NCBI GenBank assembly: GCA_021234155.1
Contig: JAJEKV010000002.1
Location: 31,009,234-31,073,233, forward strand
Direction of reading: 5' to 3'
DNA from: Isoetes taiwanensis
Taxonomy: Eukaryota > Streptophyta > Lycopodiopsida > Isoetales > Isoetaceae
DNA length: 64,000 nt
Shown here one piece after another: positions 53,975-64,000 of the stretch. A program made the position numbers and the translations under genes. The notes under the pieces are model-generated. The model was given only the letters and a program-made list of their open reading frames with translations, did not search any database and was not told the DNA's origin. Position 1 is the first letter of the stretch. Each line of letters starts with the position of its first letter.

Positions 53975-54830
53975 TGTATGACTCTCCTTCCTCTGTACCT
54001 TTCATGTTGGTTCACCTATTCTACCTTATTTCTTTATTTCCTCGGCCCTTTCTCTTTATCTACCATGTTCTCTGTTGACATCTACATCTTTATATCATAT
54101 ACATGAAATTACCCAAAATGTGGTGGAAAATATTGTGCGTTCAACTTCATGTCCTTGTCGAAACCTGTCCATCTACCATAATAGCGTACATGTATGTAGC
54201 CCACCCTACCTTAAAGGGACCACACTTATTTATACAAAATGCAACATCTCCTTCTTCTCATATTGAGAAAAAGGGACCATGCCTAGTTCCTACGGTATGC
54301 ATCAACGACCTTCTAACTCAAATTCATGGAGGAGAACATCTCTCATGACCTTTGATTTGGCCTTTATGGCCATGCCACTTATGGAGCCTTGTCTTGAGGT
54401 AACAATCAATCTCAATCTGTCATCTAGTTATTATGGTGTTTTACATATATCATGACAAATATTTCGGCGTGGCAAAATGTGCATCTCAAATATATAAATC
54501 ATACATCATTTATCTTCATAAGTGTACTTCAAGGTCAGTTGTCAAGTGGGTTGGAAGTAAAAGTTGCATAAAAAAGATTGTCCCCGCGTACTACAAACAG
54601 ATTGTATGTACTACAAACAGATTGTATGTATAAGCGCTTTAAAATATCTCATCTATCCTATCCCATAATAGTTTATCAATTGTGCATATAGGTTAATGGA
54701 ATGTATCATAGAAAGTATTGTGCTAAAATATATCAAGACAAGACCAAACACCCAAGTCATTTTAGGTATGAAAATATTTTAAGGTTGTGTTCTTTGGTAT
54801 GAAAACAACCTAGAATTGGTTACCACAACA
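53975..54830 (+). repeat. Dispersed repeat, copy A of the ERF-upstream sequence
   Basis: Phrases such as TTTCTTTATTTCCTCGGCCC, CATGTATGTAGCCCACC, GGGACCACACTTATTT, TATGGCCATG and, at the end, ATGAAAATATTTTAAGG match in order the DNA upstream of the ERF gene (56880-57800) and, partly, 58500-58830. The solo LTR lies at its left border. Confidence 0.7.
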
Positions 54831-56402
54831 TTAGCACCTTCACCTTTTGCACTACTAACAAGGTTGCATACCAAACGAAAGTGTTGCAACACTCGCGTTT
54901 GAAGATTCTCTTCTAAAAAGGAAATTAATTATTTGGATTACGAAGATTACAATTTCATATATGCTATTTTAGCCCCCGGGCGCCCAAAAAAAAAAAAAAG
55001 GGGAGAGGAAAAAAAAAGTTGGATCAACATATCAACCACGTAAAATGGCATCTTTTTAGGTTAAGTTCATAACATCGTGGTGAGTATGACTTGATATATG
55101 CTATTTCAACTATATTTTTTTATTCTACCACTGGGCTATTGTGAACACAGGACAACAAAAGGTAAGAATTGTAGTAGATCACATATTAACTTACGAAGAT
55201 TAAATAAAAAGTGCAAGGTGTGGAAAAAAATGTAATTATAAAGTTTTGCGGTAAGAAAATCACCAGAGCATGGCAAATCTGTTTAAAAAAGAACCTAATC
55301 AGTGTCTTTAGAGCTATTCCAAATTAGGATTGTAGCTCTTGCACTCTGATACTATTTCAAAATAGGACCTTGCACACTCACACGATTCCAGAATACAAAT
55401 TGGAAGCCATATTTTTAACCAACTGCATCACACCTTATGTTTATATTGTCATCCAACATGCCAATTATGAATCAAGTTTATGCAAGTTTGTATCATGGTA
55501 CAATCAAGTTATTATTGGCATGGCTTTGTCACCTCAAGGGCATCCATGTGGTTTCCTTGGCTTCCCTCAAAACTAGTGTTGCTTTTATGCATGTCATGAA
55601 TGTAATGGATGATAAACATCCTTGACAAGCATTGTCACCAATGTAGCAAGTTGAGTGGTTTCTAGGCTTAAAACATCACGAGGGGTTAACCGTTAACCTA
55701 TAGCATGGGATAAGAATACAATGTATTGAGAATTAGCACATGAAGGTGCGCCTCTTTTGGTTTCTGTAGCAATGGTATTTGTGCGGCTCATTCTTATCAT
55801 AAAATAATAGGATCTTATTTATATACAATAAAATTACAATCTGGACATAGATGGACTTGTTACATGGGCTGTGCTAAAACACAAATGATGGCACAATGAG
55901 CATGTAAAGAGGGAGAGAACCTGCCTCTAGAGCCGGCTATGGCTAATAATCAGCAAGCCCCTCAATAGGCTGATTATTGGGCATAATTAGCTATCTCTGC
56001 CTTAAATAGTAGTTGTCTTCTTATGCAATTTTTTTTCCAGTAAGCTACAAGAATCAGACTCTCTGGATTTGTACTGCATGATATGGCATATGAATCTTTA
56101 TAATCTGGCAACCTCGATGGCCCTCATTTATGATTTTGTGACAGACATCAATAACTGCCACTTATCTTGGAGGCGCATGGTTGGAAAGACATTAACTTGA
56201 TACTTTCACAAACAAGGGATGCCCAAGATTGGCAAGATTGTACTGAAGTTCTCTTATCGTAAAATTCATGCCATGTCATGGATGTAAGATGATATGCGTG
56301 CACACTATTCCGAAAGAAAAGAGGCAACCAAAAAGAAGCTGGAATTGATATACTAAAAATATAGAAAACGAAGAGGAATACATGGTAAAGAAGAAAAGCA
56401 AC
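54831..56402. other. Intergenic sequence 3' of the ERF gene
   Basis: No gene was recognised. A 10-bp-stem inverted repeat (AATAATCAGC...GCTGATTATT) lies at about 55947-55980. An A-rich tract follows CCCGGGCGCCC near 54977. Confidence 0.45.
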
Positions 56403-56900
56403 CTAAGGAGATGGCAAGTTGAGCATATGCAAGCAATCTTCCCAATCAAGAGGCTCATCCAACCAGCCGAGAGAGGTATCATTGGACTGTTCAAGGGAAA
56501 TACAGGATAGATCTGGCATGTGGATACGAGGCTCTGAGGGGGGAGGAATAGCAGGGGTCTGGAATCCCTTGATGGTGGTGGAGGGCAGGGACCCGAAATC
56601 GCCAGGCCATTTGCAATCATCAGGAAAGTTGAGCTTGGCTCGGATGCCTTTGATCCGAATAGCTTCAGCGTCGTAAGCGCGCGCTGCATCTTCAGCAGTG
56701 GGGAAGGTACCGATCCACTTGCGGATTCCTCTTCTGGTATCGCGTATTTCCGCTGCCCACTTACCCCATGGCCTCCTCTTCACCCCCCTATACTTCGCCA
56801 TACCCACTCGCTCCTCAAGTGGCCTCCTTGCTACCTCGCCTCTTTCGCCTATTTCAATCTTCCTTTCCACATGTACGGCTCCCTCCACGTGTATGGCCAT
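56403..56900 (-). CDS. AP2/ERF domain transcription factor
   Basis: A single 165-codon exon. The AP2/ERF DNA-binding domain spans about residues 36-93: [19 protein letters not shown], then [20 protein letters not shown], ending AKLNFPDD. The WAAEIRD text has the Ala and Asp at the two positions that mark the ERF group, which binds GCC-box DNA, rather than the DREB group. The C-terminal part is acidic and hydrophobic ([20 protein letters not shown]), like an activation segment. No EAR motif is visible. The start has A at -3 and G at +4. The frame stays open upstream, but no earlier Met was seen. The protein is short for the family but intact. The upstream DNA is a dispersed repeat that reaches into the first codons, so the promoter may be repeat-derived. 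Confidence 0.9.
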   Translation of the reverse strand: MAIHVEGAVHVERKIEIGERGEVARRPLEERVGMAKYRGVKRRPWGKWAAEIRDTRRGIRKWIGTFPTAEDAARAYDAEAIRIKGIRAKLNFPDDCKWPGDFGSLPSTTIKGFQTPAIPPPSEPRIHMPDLSCISLEQSNDTSLGWLDEPLDWEDCLHMLNLPSP

Positions 56901-57800
56901 CCTTGCTCCGTACCTTCCACCCTGGCTCGTCCAGTCTGCCTCGTTTCTTTATTGCCCCGTCCTTTTCTCCCTTTCTATCACGTGCTTCCTTTGATGCCTA
57001 CATCTGTATATTAAAATACATGCAATCGTCCAGAAAGTAAAGGCTGATTCTCGTCCCTCCCACAGCCTGCCCTACACACCATAATATCATATTTGTATGT
57101 AGCCCACTCTTTGTTAACGGGACCACGCTTATTTGTACAACATGCAACTTCTTCTTCTAGCAAGAAACACAAATGGCACCACCATAATATCATATTTGTA
57201 TGTAGCCCACTCTTTGTTAACGGGACCACACTTATTTGTACAACATGTAACTTCTTCTTCTAGTAAGAAACACAAAAGGCACCTCGCCTAGTTTTCCACA
57301 CAATGCAACAAAAGGGTGTTCAAAAGTCTAGTGGAATCTTAATCCGGCCTCTATGGCCATGTCACTTTGTGGTTGAGGTAACAATCACCCACTTTCCTAT
57401 CCCAATCATCTAGCAACGTTATATATTTATATGGACGTGGAAAAATGTGCAAAATGTTTTATATTATTGAGACATATAATATACTTTGAGGTCAATCATC
57501 AGGTTTCTTTTGGAAATAAATGTCATTCTCAAATAACAAAAAGTTTATCTCATTTGTACTACAAAGTACTTTACTCATCCTATCTTCGTATGTATGATGC
57601 TTTTAAATACTATACTCATCCTATTTTATCACGTAGTTGCTCATAATAATTAATGGAATGTATCCCTTAAGTACTAGAATAAAAACCATTGTGCTAAATA
57701 TGACTATGTTTTGTTCAATATCCAAATATCCAGTCATTCGGATGTATGAAAATATCCTAGGATTGTGTTTTATGGGGTATAGAACCAACCTAGAATTGTT
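56880..57800 (+). repeat. Dispersed repeat, copy B, upstream of the ERF gene, with an internal 102-bp tandem pair
   Basis: This copy aligns in order with 53975-54830 and partly with 58500-58830. Inside it, a unit with CATAATATCATATTTGTATG, TAGCCCACTCTTTGTTAACG is duplicated at about 57080-57180 and 57182-57283. As the ERF gene runs in the opposite direction, the repeat covers its presumptive promoter. Confidence 0.7.
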
Positions 57801-58499
57801 TTAGCACAACAATAACAACTTCAATACATTTTTTCCACCTTATATTACTAAATTATATTAACCTAATCCCTCAGAAAAAAAGAAAAGGATGGAACTTATG
57901 TTATAGTTATCTTTGTTATGGGGTTGTCAAATGTTCCATTCCTATTTTCATTTTCTTTTTTGATTTAACGGAGATTCTTCATAGGCTAGTCCACTAAAGT
58001 AGTGGGTGTACCAAACAAGTCATTGTCGCATTCAATTCAATTAACTCACTAGTTGCAAAAATTTAAATATAGCATGTAACTATATACACAATAAAATTGC
58101 ATGTTGTTATTTGTTCATTTGATATGCAAAATCTTTCCCTCATAATTTTTAGTAATTTTATTCAAGCCAAGATAGGTTGGAGAAAGATTTGATGAGATGT
58201 AAAGATTTAGAAGCTGGCATATATTCATATACATAATCTTAAACTTGTATCAAGATTTTAGTTTCTATATGCTCCCTTAACATGAAAAAGCCTTGCTCTT
58301 TTTCCTTAATCTATTGAATTCAAAAAAGATGCTATGTCTCTGTAGAAAGTGGAAATAGGAAATGTAATCAGAAGAAATTGCTCTTTAAATTATTGATGTA
58401 AATGATTGTCTTTATGATGTCAAGAAATTGCTCTTTAAATTATTGTTGTAAATGATTGTCTTTATGATCTCATCTCATCCGCCATGCCCTTTCATCTGC
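57801..58499. repeat. Intergenic DNA with a ~50-bp tandem pair
   Basis: AAGAAATTGCTCTTTAAATT, ATTGTAAATGATTGTCTTTATGAT-type text occurs at about 58371-58420 and 58422-58470. No gene was recognised. Confidence 0.6.
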
Positions 58500-58830
58500 C
58501 TCCCTTTTTGCCGTTTTCAACCTGCCTCGTCTCTCTAGTATATGGCCCTCCTTTGTCCACACCTCGCACTGTGGCTTGCCATTCTTTATTGGCCTGTCTC
58601 TTTCTCTTTTTCTACCATGTGCTTATTTTGACGTCTACATCTTTATGTTATACCTCTATACAATCATCCAAAAGGTGATGGAAAGTAATGGGCCCTTCTT
58701 GTCCCTGCTGCAATCTGCTCTATCCACCATAATATCATTTCTTTATGTAGCTCAACCCCCAGTTAAAGGGACCACACTTATTTCTACAGAATGCACTTCT
58801 TCATTCGATGGATAAAGAATTATATCTAAA
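58500..58830 (+). repeat. Dispersed repeat, copy C, truncated
   Basis: CTCTTTTTCTACCATGTGCT, GACGTCTACATCTTTAT, CACCATAATATCATTTCTTT and AAAGGGACCACACTTATTTC match copies A and B in order, and the similarity stops near 58820. Confidence 0.65.
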
Positions 58831-58884
58831 TTGAGTAATAGTTAGATTTCTATATAGCAAATAGACACCCTCTTTCACAAGTTT

Positions 58885-59025
58885 GAAGAAGGGGTAGCTG
58901 CCCCGGGGGGTTCACCTCTATGTAAAGGGGATATGGCATGTGCGTTCCAGGGGTCGGGAGAAACCCCTCCGTATACGGCTTGCCCCCCATAGAAACCCCT
59001 ATGTATATAGTCTGGTGTTGGTGAA
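58885..59025 (-). repeat. Dispersed repeat with CACCCCCCGGGG-type core, copy 2 (inverted)
   Basis: The minus strand matches the + strand at 44985-45150. The match includes GGGGTTTCTCCCGACCCCTG, CATATCCCCTTTAC and GAACCCCCCGGGG. Confidence 0.6.
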
Positions 59026-60063
59026 AAATAATACCTGATTCCATACTTTTACGCCTAGTCCAATCCCCATTGACCCTACCCTTAACCGCATTTTTACGTC
59101 AAGTATATCACTAATGTAGCCTACCCTCTACCTTACATTTACATTCAACCTCCAAATTTTGCAAGCTCCACAAGGTTGGTTGCATACCAATGCTAAATTC
59201 ATATTTTGGTGAGAGACTCGTCTGGAGGGGGAAAACCGGCCGATAGATAGGCATATCTTTCATCACAGCAGTGTACAACATTTTGAAAAATATCTAAGGT
59301 GGAGGGTAGTCCACCAATTGGGTCTGACTACCCACTAATAATAAAGGAGACCTGCCATAGGAACAACCCAGGCCCCGTTTAAGATGGCGTAAAATAAGAA
59401 AGGCAAGTAGGAGGCAACGTGCGAAAGTTTATCACCGGGATGAAAAACCCCGCCCTTTCGGGTTTTCGAGGAAAACCCTAATGATAAACCTTCGCCCGAC
59501 GGCTCCAAAGAAAAAAGCCCGGGCCATCAAAGTGAAGATCATTGATGAAAAAGTCGAGGAAGCACAAGATGGAGGTCGCAGATTCGATGATGCATCTCAA
59601 ACTCCATGAGAGAGTCGAACAAAAGAAAGAAATAGCGATGATCACCTGAAAACTTAGGAGAAAAGAAAACAAACAGAATGCATTAGACGTTAGAAAAGTA
59701 ACGCAACAAAGTCGCCATAGGAGGAGATGACCTGAAAAAACAACAAAAAGAAGCAATTAACTCAAAAAATAGAAGCCATCACGCCGGCGCGGCGAAGCCT
59801 CCAAAGGAGGCTGGTCCATGATAAATCACAATCCTCCAATAAGAGAAGGGGCTGGTCACGCGAGCCACGCGACATAGGAGCATATCTTCAAACAATATAA
59901 CCTCTCAAATACAAAGGGGCTGGTCACGCGAGCCACGCGACATAACATCATATTTTAAAAATTTCTCAAATATAGAGAGGGTCCGGTCACGAGCCCACGC
60001 TTAAATGGAATCACAAATCGAAAGGAAAAACATGAATGCAAACAACTTAGGGTGGGGAGGAGG
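59026..60063. repeat. Intergenic DNA with direct repeats
   Basis: A 42-bp segment (ATTTTGGTGAGAGACTCGTC to CCGGCCGAT) at 59203-59244 recurs exactly at 60185-60226. A unit with GGCTGGTCACGCGAGCCACG is present about three times at 59846-60000. CCCGCCCTTTCGGGTTTTCG can form a small hairpin near 59450. Confidence 0.75.
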
Positions 60064-61813
60064 GAACCGAGACTAAAAAAACTAACGTGAGAAGAAGACG
60101 CCGATAATGGAGAAAGAGCCCTACAACATATATATAGCCTCGTCTCTCCCCAAAATGGCGATCCGACGGTGTCGAATCGCATGCATTTTGGTGAGAGACT
60201 CGTCTGGAGGGGGAAAACCGGCCGATCAAAAGAGAACTTCCATTCCGAAGCCCATGAGCAAATATTGAAACACAAGAAAGAGGGCGTATGACAATAGAGA
60301 AAATGCAAGCAAGACTAAGTTGGACGTGGTAAACGGAAATAAAAAACTTAACAAGCAGTCAAATAATGACAGACCAAATCCTGAATGCACTCATAACAAT
60401 AACACCAACACTCAACAAAAACAATGTGTTTGGAAAGTCCCATAGCTAGAGAACAATTAGGCATAAAAATGTTATGACAGAGGAATTGACGGGCGTAAGG
60501 AACAAGGGCAAAAACAATTTTAAGGGTGCCATCACGGATATTAACCAAAAGATAAAAGATATTAAGTTATGACAAAAGACAAGACGAGAGGGAAAAGGGG
60601 ACAATATACGATCACAAAATAATGGAAAAGCTAACCATAATGTAAAAGCCGCACACCCCATGAAAGGAAGATACGTTAGTAAATAAACAAAATATGCCAA
60701 GATTGGGATTCGAACTCTAAACCACAAGTTTAAAAGCCCCACATCCCAACCAATAGGCCAACAACTGCTACGAAATTAATAAAGTGTTTGATATTACTGT
60801 TGTAGAATGCAGAAACTACAGAGCATAACCTACACAAACGAAAATAGAAAGGGATGGACGCCTGCACAAGCGGAAATAGAAAGGGAAGGATGCCGTGAGA
60901 CAGAACGGCATGCCGTTTGATGATGGCCGAGGGATTAGAGATGAACAAATATGGCTGGAAGAAGGAAGCACCAGTCCAGAAGGCAGAAGGCAAAGGGCAA
61001 ACCCATAAAAACAGACGGATCAGGCCAAGTGACAGGAAGAAAAGTAGACCCACAGAGATGTGAAAGCTATAGGAAACAAAGGAGATTTGAAGGGATGATT
61101 GGACCAAGCGATCTGATAGGGAAAATACGGATTGGGATCAGATTACAGTAATATAAAAGAACACAGGAGCTGCAAATCCACAGCAAACCATCATATTTTA
61201 TACTGGAAAAGCCCTATTGATGCTATCGGAAATATATATGAAAGTTTTATGCTGAGGCAAAAAAAGAATCGTTGCAGATCAAGAAGCAATCGATGCTTGG
61301 CTCAATTGACATGAAATAATCTGAAAATACCAGAAGAAAATCGATGCATCAGAAGAGGAAGCCATCCATGCTTGCTATGCTTTGCTATGCCAAAGCCGAT
61401 ATACATCCATCATGAAATCGAAAGTGCACAAATCCAAAAGCAAAGAAAAACCAGTATAAGGTAATTGACACTAAAGTGCACAAATCCAAAATCAAAGAAA
61501 AACCAGTACAAGGTAATTGACACTGCAGAAAAAAGAATATGAAGATCTCAAAAACTGTTGCCGAAAGCCAAAGATCAACAAAGATCAACAATTCAAAATC
61601 TTATCTGCCAGATAAGAATAAGCGCTACCGCTAGCACCAAGAAGAGACAAGAACGTTGATGAACATAGTGAATTGACAAGACAAAACTAAGACGAACCGA
61701 GACTAAAAAACTGCTGTGAGAAGACGCCGATAATGGAGAAAGAGCCCTACAACATATATATAGCCTCGTCTCTCCCCAAAATGGCGATCCGACGGTGTCG
61801 AATCGCATGCATT
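60064..61813. repeat. Region bounded by ~120-bp direct repeats with a TATA-like core
   Basis: 60064-60187 and 61694-61813 are near-identical: GAACCGAGACTAAAAA, AAGACGCCGATAATGGAGAA, ACATATATATAGCCTCGTCT, ATGGCGATCCGACGGTGTCG. The size would suit the terminal repeats of a very small LTR element. However, I see no convincing primer-binding site, polypurine tract or target duplication, and no coding sequence between. A ~52-bp tandem pair (AAAGTGCACAAATCCAAAA) lies at about 61423-61525. Confidence 0.6.
60692..60768 (-). other. tRNA-like sequence (possible SINE head)
   Basis: The minus strand contains TGGCCTATTGG (A-box-like), a CTTTTAA loop like that of a lysine tRNA, and AGTTCGAATCCC (B-box-like) at tRNA-like spacing. 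Stems pair poorly, so it is a relic or SINE head rather than a working tRNA gene. Confidence 0.35.
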
Positions 61814-62073
61814 AGTTGAACTTGAGTTCAGCCAAATTGCACATCTGGGATTTCTTTTGTGCCTGTAGAGTGGTTGCATAGGACTAGAGGACTATAGAGC
61901 TCCTTGACATGAAGGCTAAGAACTATAGGCATATGTTCCATAAGATCAATGTTTTTATATTATCTACTCCCAATTAACTTCTAAGTATTCTATGCTTGAC
62001 CCAAACATGCTTAAAATTCAAGGCAATAGTTTAACTCAAGGTTTAGGGTTCAATGGTTCAATGGTCCCTCTTA
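61814..62073. other. Intergenic sequence
   Basis: No feature recognised. Confidence 0.4.
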
Positions 62074-62374
62074 GTTCTAATGAATTTTTTTTTTTAATCC
62101 TTTCACTTTTACGTATCTTTTTCACAAACATTTAAGGGCAATCCTTTATGTGACAGCACCTCGTTTAGAGTGACCAGCTCCTTTGCTTGCCCCAAAAAAA
62201 AAGCTTAACCGTTGCACCCCTTACTAGTTCTAATGAATTTTTTTCTTTTTATCCTTTCACTTTTACCGATCTTTTTTCACAAACATTTAAGGGCAATCCT
62301 TTATGTGACGGCACCTCGTTTAGAGTGACCAGCTCCTTTGCTTGCCCCAAAAAAAAACAAGCTTAACCGTTGCA
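62074..62374. repeat. Tandem duplication of ~150 bp
   Basis: A unit running from AGTTCTAATGAATTTTTTT through CCTTTATGTGACAGCACCTC to GCTTAACCGTTGCACC occurs at about 62074-62219 and 62226-62374 with few differences. Confidence 0.85.
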
Positions 62375-63485
62375 CCAAGACCTTGTGACTCCCCCTAGAC
62401 ATATGTAGGTGCATGGGCGCAGTTTCCCTCCAAAAGCCTGTTCAAATTGTCATTATGATTTCCACAAGTACAAGTACAATGATGAAATAAGCCAGAGCAG
62501 GTTCCCACAAAATGTATCATTCTTTGTCCACTCTAACCTTTGTCTTTTACATCATATGCTTTGAATCATAAATGTAAAATTCAACATGATCCAACCATGT
62601 GGCTGCCAAGAAAAACAATGAATAATAACAATCACCTCTCTAAAAGCCGAATCTCTGCCATACCTTCTCCTCTTGTTGGTGAATACCAGGCTACTAGTTT
62701 AGCAGCACCTAGTGACTCTAACGAGCAGTCAAATCCATATGTTATTTCTTGCAAATTTGACCACGTTCTCCAAAGTGAGGCATCCAATGCAAATCTTGGA
62801 TCAAGCCGAGCACAAAACGGCCCAATCACCTGAGACAAATACAATCAGCACCCCAATTACTCAAAAAATAACCATACCTATGGCCTTAATAGTCACACCC
62901 GCCGCTTAAGGCTCATAGCTCTTTGTTGTAATCGTCATGTGTATGGTTTGATAATGAAAAGCTTGAACTCAATGCGATGTAAGGGCGATGCTCTTCCCAA
63001 GTCAATACGAGCAACAACTTTTGTATGGTCTAACAGAACCTTTAAGCGGCCAACTTGTCTTTGAATGCCCGGCCGAGGCAAATATGTGCACCGCAACCGC
63101 CTCGCTCATAGAAACCTGCAGTTGTTTGCATCAAGCGACCGTGTAGCTTGCACATTGATATCCATGTTCCTCCCTAAATTTGTACATAACCCCAATTAGT
63201 TGCGAACTTCTTGCCTCACAACAATAAAAAGTACATCATATCGCTTGAGGACCACTTGATCCGTATAAAAATGGAATAACTATCGTGAAATTCAAATGAA
63301 TAAAGGATCCAACAAGGTATTTCACCGATTTATGTCTCTAAGCAAGTTTTATTCACACAATGCATCAACACCACTATCATGTTTGGATAAGTTTTGTTAC
63401 AACTTGAAGACTATCAGACTTATTACCAAGCTTATGAAGAAAGGCCAAGATGCTAAAGAGTTGACAATAAACCGTAGATGCCGGA
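62375..63485. other. Intergenic sequence with exon-like minus-strand text
   Basis: Minus-strand phrases SLWRTWSNLQEITYGFDCSL (62844-62632) and KLHGRLMQTTAGFYERGGCG with GRLKVLLDHTKVVARIDLGR (about 63150-62960) look coding-like, but lie in different frames and could not be assigned. Confidence 0.35.
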
Positions 63486-63572
63486 AAAGTGGCGCTTTGC
63501 CCATCATTCATTTGAAACTTTGGAAGTCGTCTCAAGTGGCGGTTTGCCCATCATTCATTTGAAACTTTGAAG
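63486..63572. repeat. ~46-bp tandem pair
   Basis: TTTGCCCATCATTCATTTGA, AACTTT, GAAGTCG occurs twice in a row. Confidence 0.85.
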
Positions 63573-64000
63573 TCGCTCTCTAATCAAGCAGTGGGGAGAA
63601 CATAACCCTTTCCAAAGATAAAACAAATCCAAAACCATGCAACATATATGCGGATCTCAAGCTCAAAGAGAAAATAAACTATCACATGGAAGAATCGGGA
63701 AAGAAGCTTATTGTAAGTAGAAAGTTTCTCTTTTATAACAGTGCAAACTTGATGCGCCTAATCTATGCATACTACACATATTGGCTCCTTCAAACATTCA
63801 CCTCCCATGTGATCTCGCAAAAAACTAAGATAATCATCTCGCTAAGCATTGGCCTTTGTGCTCCTTTCTTCCTAGGAAGAGATTGTTAGGAACAAAAAAT
63901 CCTTTTGCCCCATCTATTACCCCAGATAAAATCACACCTTTCTTAAAATTACACCTTTCATTTATGTTTTCTAGATCCGAGATCATTATAAAACTTAAAA
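63573..64000. other. Intergenic sequence at the window end
   Basis: No recognisable feature. Confidence 0.4.

Overview
This is a stretch of nuclear DNA from a land plant, about 64 kb, gene-poor and crowded with decayed transposable elements. The plant signs are a spliced DWARF27-type gene, an AP2/ERF factor, a pentatricopeptide-repeat fragment, a CACTA element of the plant TNP2/DUF4218/DUF4216 type, and plant-type subtilase, ATP sulfurylase and mitochondrial acyl carrier protein relics. The L1-like element with a coiled-coil/RRM type ORF1, next to PPR debris and a D27 gene, makes me lean towards a fern or other non-flowering plant. That is a low-confidence inference.

Layout. 1-3.6 kb: intergenic, with a broken ATP sulfurylase copy and a PPR fragment. 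3.6-13.04 kb: one CACTA (En/Spm) transposon on the + strand. It carries an apparently intact three-exon gene with a SET-like domain, then a TNP2 transposase that is frameshifted and split by 2.66 kb holding a 103-bp-arm foldback element and a mitochondrial ACP pseudogene, then long subterminal repeats ending in a CACTACAAGA terminus. 13-15.7 kb: two arrays of palindromes built on AAATGGCGCCATTT, then two unrecognised open frames. 17.4-24.5 kb: a Cys-rich open frame, an L1-like LINE (tandem 5' monomers, ORF1, start of the ORF2 endonuclease), an unrecognised transposase-like tail, and a ~0.75-0.8 kb tandem duplication. 26.7-30.2 kb: a minus-strand LINE with endonuclease and C-terminal parts but no reverse-transcriptase core. 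30.3-31.15 kb: the end of a second CACTA copy and a PIF/Harbinger transposase fragment.

32.7-34.6 kb: the clearest host gene of the window, a D27-like beta-carotene isomerase on the minus strand, reconstructed as eight exons (242 codons) with matching splice phases. 35-48.8 kb: organellar ribosomal protein bL12 and subtilase pseudogenes, a MITE and several local duplications. 48.8-50.55 kb: a 5'-truncated LINE with poly(A) and a 15-bp target duplication. 50.9-51.9 kb: another MITE, a GATA tract and a second endonuclease relic. 52.34-53.95 kb: a solo LTR with 5-bp target duplications. 54-58.8 kb: a second host gene, an AP2/ERF factor on the minus strand, whose upstream DNA is present in three copies. 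59-64 kb: repeat-rich sequence with nested direct repeats and no recognised gene.

Only the D27-like gene, the ERF gene and possibly the SET-like gene look able to make a full protein. Nearly everything else is repeat or pseudogene, so I do not propose a multi-gene pathway. The most unusual feature is the SET-like gene riding in the CACTA element.
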